In this document: positions 6,376 to 9,472 of the stretch, piece after piece
How the letters are laid out: the number at the start of each line of letters is the position of its first letter
Numbering within the stretch: position 1 is the stretch's first letter
From: Saprospirales bacterium
Lineage (GTDB): Bacteria > Bacteroidota > Bacteroidia > Chitinophagales > JADJOU01
Reading direction: 5' to 3'
Assembly: GCA_947461165.1 (NCBI GenBank)
Contig: CANHJR010000027.1
Span: 1-9,472 of the forward strand
DNA: 9,472 nucleotides
Position numbers and translations under genes: made by a program
Notes under the pieces: generated by a model
Told to the model about the DNA's origin: nothing
The model's input: the letters and a program-made list of their open reading frames with translations, nothing else
Databases searched by the model: none

Positions 6376-7437
6376 ATTTAGAATTTCTAAGTACTTATTT
6401 TTATTGGCGTCGATAGAATAGTATTTGACAACTTTTTGTCTAGCTTTTTGACCCATTGAATTCCTGAGCTCTGGATTTTCAATCAGATTTTTTAATGCCG
6501 TCAGCCATTCCTCTTGGCTATAAACTAGAAAACCGTCTTCTTTATCCGTTATCACTCGTTGAATAGCATCTCCTACCTTTGTCGCCACTGTTGGTATGCC
6601 ACACGCCATGTATTGGAGTGCTTTGAGGCCGCTTTTACCATGAACCCATAGCTCGTCAGGAAGAGGATATAACCCGATATCGAATCGTTGTATTGTTGAA
6701 ATTTCAACCTCCTCTGACCAATTCACACAGGTAATATCAAGTCCTGCAATTTCCAAGTTGTTAGTACCCATTACCAATAACTTGAATGGATGTGTTTTAT
6801 GCAGTTCAATAAGTACATCCTTTATCAAGAATAGATATTTTGCTGTGCTATGACTTCCACTCCAGCCTAAAATAAGCTTTTCTGAATTTGAGTACGAATT
6901 TACTATTTGATATTTATCAGTCTGAATAGTGGAAGAAATATCGGTAGTGTTTTTATTATGGGGTCTAACAAAATTGTCCAAATACGGTGTGCAAGTAATG
7001 ATATGATTCGCTTTCTTCATTAAGTATATGGGCTTATTTTTCCCCTTCAACTTGGAAACCCATGAGTTCGCTTTGCTAGCATGACCTAGAAACACCAAAT
7101 CATCAATGTCAAAAATTACTTTTCTGGCTAATTTGCAATACAACCATTCAAAAAATGGAGGTCCAAAAGGTGTGACCCAGAGAAATATATATGCAACATC
7201 ATAGTTTCGCAATTGGAATAGAAATATAATTCGGTGGAAGTATCCCACAAGTGTCCAGAATACTTTTTCGAGTATGTTTCCATTTTGTGCTATTTTCCAG
7301 AAACGATAGGATTGAAATGGGTGGACATCGACTTGCCATCCATTTTCTCTCCAATTCGAAAAATACTGCTCGTATTTGAGCCGTTGACCAGGCGCAACAC
7401 CTTCCGGGTGTGGGCAAATGATACTGATTTTTTTCAT
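6358..7437 (-). CDS. Glycosyltransferase, GT4-like (GT-B fold)
   Basis: This 359-residue protein has the two-Rossmann-domain layout of GT4 enzymes, which transfer a sugar from a nucleotide donor to a growing glycan on the cytoplasmic side of the inner membrane. The N-terminal acceptor domain opens with KKISIICPHPEGVAPGQRLKYEQ (a Gly-rich loop and Arg/Lys) and contains FDIDDLVF (109-116), typical of this group. The donor domain starts near LILGWSGSHST (188-198) and carries the nucleotide-sugar site HGKSGLKALQYMACGIPTVAT (267-286), with Lys268 and Gly270. The classical EX7E pair is modified: the usual first Glu region reads KSGLKALQ. The sugar and acceptor cannot be predicted. Its ATG overlaps the upstream methyltransferase stop by one base, implying coupled translation. 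It is the last gene of the minus-strand operon, and its TAA overlaps the bacilliredoxin TAG from the other side. Confidence 0.9.
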   Translation of the reverse strand: MKKISIICPHPEGVAPGQRLKYEQYFSNWRENGWQVDVHPFQSYRFWKIAQNGNILEKVFWTLVGYFHRIIFLFQLRNYDVAYIFLWVTPFGPPFFEWLYCKLARKVIFDIDDLVFLGHASKANSWVSKLKGKNKPIYLMKKANHIITCTPYLDNFVRPHNKNTTDISSTIQTDKYQIVNSYSNSEKLILGWSGSHSTAKYLFLIKDVLIELHKTHPFKLLVMGTNNLEIAGLDITCVNWSEEVEISTIQRFDIGLYPLPDELWVHGKSGLKALQYMACGIPTVATKVGDAIQRVITDKEDGFLVYSQEEWLTALKNLIENPELRNSMGQKARQKVVKYYSIDANKNKYLEILNSVASH

Positions 7438-7439
7438 TA
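7435..7439 (-). other. TAATG stop-start overlap between methyltransferase and glycosyltransferase
   Basis: On the minus strand the methyltransferase TAA and the glycosyltransferase ATG share one base (TAATG). A ribosome finishing the first gene can restart on the second, which keeps their amounts linked. No Shine-Dalgarno sequence is visible before the ATG. Confidence 0.85.
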
Positions 7440-8333
7440 TGCTTTTTGTCCTATTGCATGCCAGTATGGCTCATTGTTAGAAAAAACAATTTCTTTCAAT
7501 CCAGCTGATGTCATCATCTCTGCAATCTCCTCACGAGAAAATCGTTGCTCCAAAGGCGTTCCAAATCGATCAAGCGCATCATTGAATATGATGTTGATGG
7601 AATGTGTTTTGTAATACGAAAGTGGAATCATGTTTGATACTGATTTCATCCCTAAAGCCTCTATAAGCTTGGACAAATATATAAGAGGCAAATAAATAAA
7701 ACCTGCTATTACATTGCAAACCATTTTTTTGATAGATGAAGGTAACTTTGATACTATAAATCGTAACAAACTTGAAAGCCAGAAAATGAATTTGAAAATC
7801 AAACCTCTCTGTTCAAAATTGTAATATAAATAAACAAGAAAATACCCATCTGGTTTGAGCTTCTCCACACATTTTTTCATAGCGGCCTTCGTATCCGGAA
7901 TATGATGTAAGACGCCTAGACTAAATACAAAATCAAATGTACTATCTGCGAATGGAATCGTATCCACACCTGCTTTGGAAATACGAACATTTGTGTTGTT
8001 TTGTAAGAGCTTAGCCGCTGAGTATACTGCCTTGCTCGGATCGATGGCTTCTACAGACTGCGCCTTTTTAGAAATATAACGGCTCCATCTACCAGTGCCA
8101 CACCCGACGTCTAAAACAGTCTTTCCTTCTATCCATTCATCCTTGACGATATCAAAATACTGATCGCCGGCTTTTGTTATTTCCTCTTCGGAAAAATGAT
8201 CAAATGCGGTCCATTCTTCTCCAAATGATTCGACAGTGGTCATATCAATATTCTCTCCAAGATCATCGAAAATATAGATTTCCTTTTGATCGATTGTTTC
8301 AATTGAGTGCTTTGTCGATATAAAATTAAGCAT
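7437..8333 (-). CDS. Class I SAM-dependent methyltransferase of polysaccharide-cluster type
   Basis: This 298-residue protein has the class I methyltransferase core. Motif I is VLDVGCGTGRWSRYI (73-87), the ribose-binding acidic position is Asp98 in VEAIDPS, and motif IV with its tail is STFDFVFSLGVLHHIPD (131-147). The preceding ESFGEEWTAFDHF (35-47) and the C-terminal block DALDRFGTPLEQRFSREEI (252-270) are features of methyltransferases that sit in surface-polysaccharide and glycolipid gene clusters. Residues 176-225 form an amphipathic, hydrophobic insert (FKFIFWLSSLLRF, FIYLPLIYL) that may dock the enzyme on the membrane or a lipid-linked glycan. The probable job is methylating a sugar or a lipid-linked precursor, but the acceptor is unknown. 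It lies 38 bases after the upstream glycosyltransferase and overlaps the next by one base. The Met at 8333 is used; a nearby Met at residue 31 is possible. Confidence 0.88.
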   Translation of the reverse strand: MLNFISTKHSIETIDQKEIYIFDDLGENIDMTTVESFGEEWTAFDHFSEEEITKAGDQYFDIVKDEWIEGKTVLDVGCGTGRWSRYISKKAQSVEAIDPSKAVYSAAKLLQNNTNVRISKAGVDTIPFADSTFDFVFSLGVLHHIPDTKAAMKKCVEKLKPDGYFLVYLYYNFEQRGLIFKFIFWLSSLLRFIVSKLPSSIKKMVCNVIAGFIYLPLIYLSKLIEALGMKSVSNMIPLSYYKTHSINIIFNDALDRFGTPLEQRFSREEIAEMMTSAGLKEIVFSNNEPYWHAIGQKA

Positions 8334-8371
8334 GTATCTTATTGGTTCAATTTTTATTACAAATCGTAAAC

Positions 8372-9472
8372 TTACACAAAAGTAGAGTAGATCTTCAAAT
8401 AGCTTTGAATACCTTTTTCAAGACCAAAGTAGCTTATAGCTCCATTTCGGATATTTTTGGGATCATAGGGCTTCTTTAGATGCTCCTCAATTGCTTGGCG
8501 ATAACTTTTTGAATTAAATTCAGAGACAACAAGACCAGAATTATAATTCTGTACAATCTTGTCCGTATCTCCGACTCCTGCATTACATATTACAGGTATG
8601 CCCATCGCCATGATTTCACCTTGCTTAGTGGGACTGCTACTGATTTTGGAGTAAGTCGGTCTAATAAAAAATATCGATAACTCTGAAAGGGACAACAGCG
8701 TCGGAACTTCGGCTCGTTGTCCTGGTTGGATAATGATATGATTCTCGAGCCCTCGCTTTTGGGCAGCTTCTCGGATGCGATCGTGTTCATCATGAGTGAT
8801 AAATAGAAATTTAGCATTACTTCTTGTTTTTAAAAATTCAACAAAAAAATCAAGCATTTCTTCCAACATGTACCACGTACCAATAGAACCAAGATAGGAG
8901 ACGATACAGTCATTGGGTTGAATTTCTAGCTTTTGCCTCCATCGTTTAATTTTTTCTTCTAAGATGGTGTCTGGTTTGAATAAATCTGTGTCCGCACAAC
9001 ATGGTATGACATGGATATTGTCTTGAATACTCTTCATGTAATCCCAAGACTGAATTTCCGATTTTCCAGCATTTGTTAGACTGACAGAGACATCTGCGTT
9101 GAGGAAAAACTCTTTTTCTTTGCGTTTAAAAAATCGATAAATAAGACGATAAATCCATTTGTCTTGATTCCAGGCTCCAGCATCTACCTTTTCGTCCGCC
9201 CATAATCCCCTCATATCAAACAATAATCGAATACCATGCTTTTTTTTCAATTCTAAGCCGATTAAAGCGGAAATATAACCTCGACAGTGCACTATATCAA
9301 ACGTTGTTTTTTCGTGCAATTTATTGGTAGCTTTTTGTATTTGATAAATATCCCAAATAGTAGAAAATATCGGAGGCGATTTGTGATACATCATTGGCTG
9401 CCAATCGATATTATTTTTTAGACAAATTTCTTCGATGACAGATTTGATTTTTTGAAATTTATCTGGTTTTTC
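8372..9472 (-). CDS. Glycosyltransferase, GT4-like, N-terminus cut by window
   Basis: The frame stays open to the window edge: 26 codons upstream of the Met at 9394 read EKPDKFQKIKSVIEEICLKN and onward to NIDWQP without a stop. That stretch fits the acceptor domain of this GT4 subgroup, so 9394 is not the true start. The visible 366 residues lack probably 30-60 N-terminal residues, including the first Gly-rich loop. Seen in order (partial numbering) are FDIVHCRGYISA (about 58-69), LFDMRGLWADEKVD (84-97), VIPCCADTDLFKP (155-167), IVSYLGSIGTWYMLEEM (190-206) and the donor site SSPTKQGEIMAMGIPVICN (279-297), with Lys283 and Glu286. It should transfer a sugar from a nucleotide donor to a lipid-linked or protein-linked glycan. 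The sugar is unknown. It is the first visible gene of the leftward operon; the promoter lies beyond the window. Confidence 0.9.
   Translation of the reverse strand, partial: EKPDKFQKIKSVIEEICLKNNIDWQPMMYHKSPPIFSTIWDIYQIQKATNKLHEKTTFDIVHCRGYISALIGLELKKKHGIRLLFDMRGLWADEKVDAGAWNQDKWIYRLIYRFFKRKEKEFFLNADVSVSLTNAGKSEIQSWDYMKSIQDNIHVIPCCADTDLFKPDTILEEKIKRWRQKLEIQPNDCIVSYLGSIGTWYMLEEMLDFFVEFLKTRSNAKFLFITHDEHDRIREAAQKRGLENHIIIQPGQRAEVPTLLSLSELSIFFIRPTYSKISSSPTKQGEIMAMGIPVICNAGVGDTDKIVQNYNSGLVVSEFNSKSYRQAIEEHLKKPYDPKNIRNGAISYFGLEKGIQSYLKIYSTFV

Noticed and set aside
6378..6390. Perfect palindrome TTAGAA-T-TTCTAA near the glycosyltransferase 3' end
   Set aside because: A one-base centre cannot form a normal hairpin, it lies in coding sequence, and such short AT-rich palindromes occur by chance.
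7234..7614. 126-codon plus-strand open frame opposite the glycosyltransferase-methyltransferase junction
   Set aside because: It is antisense to two clearly recognised genes and its translation shows no family motif.

Overview
The window looks like a chromosomal segment from a member of the Bacteroidota. The reasons are AT-rich spacers, A-rich leaders without Shine-Dalgarno sequences, two exact matches to the Bacteroidota -7 promoter element TAnnTTTG (2669-2676 and 4115-4122), secreted proteins whose signal peptides end just before Gln, and protein families common in that phylum. The exact lineage cannot be told from the sequence. No tRNA, rRNA, CRISPR array, insertion sequence or phage gene was seen.

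Left part, plus strand (1-6361): the 3' part of a urocanate hydratase gene (hutU, histidine degradation); a secreted protein with a long disordered Ser/Thr/Glu/Pro/Lys-rich stretch ahead of a predicted outer-membrane beta barrel (1576-2607); a secreted three-part protein ending in a von Willebrand factor A domain with a complete metal-binding site (2699-4114); an EntS-like major facilitator exporter whose start codon lies just after a -7 box (4130-5347); a one-domain asparaginase-like protein lacking the usual C-terminal domain (5411-5902); and a bacilliredoxin of the BrxA/BrxB family (5945-6361). These do not form one pathway. The two secreted proteins may act together at the cell envelope, and the last two genes are close enough to share a transcript.

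Right part, minus strand (6358-9472): three genes read leftwards form the downstream end of a surface-polysaccharide or glycan operon. They are a GT4-type glycosyltransferase cut off by the window edge, a SAM-dependent methyltransferase of a type found in polysaccharide clusters, and a second GT4-type glycosyltransferase. The last two overlap by one base (TAATG), which suggests translational coupling.

The two blocks meet tail to tail at 6358-6361 with overlapping stop codons. A hairpin spans both stops, and on the minus strand it is followed by a run of eight T within the bacilliredoxin gene. This compact shared terminator, the stand-alone asparaginase domain and the near-leaderless exporter start are the most interesting details. 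I found no convincing evidence of a wholly new multi-gene system.
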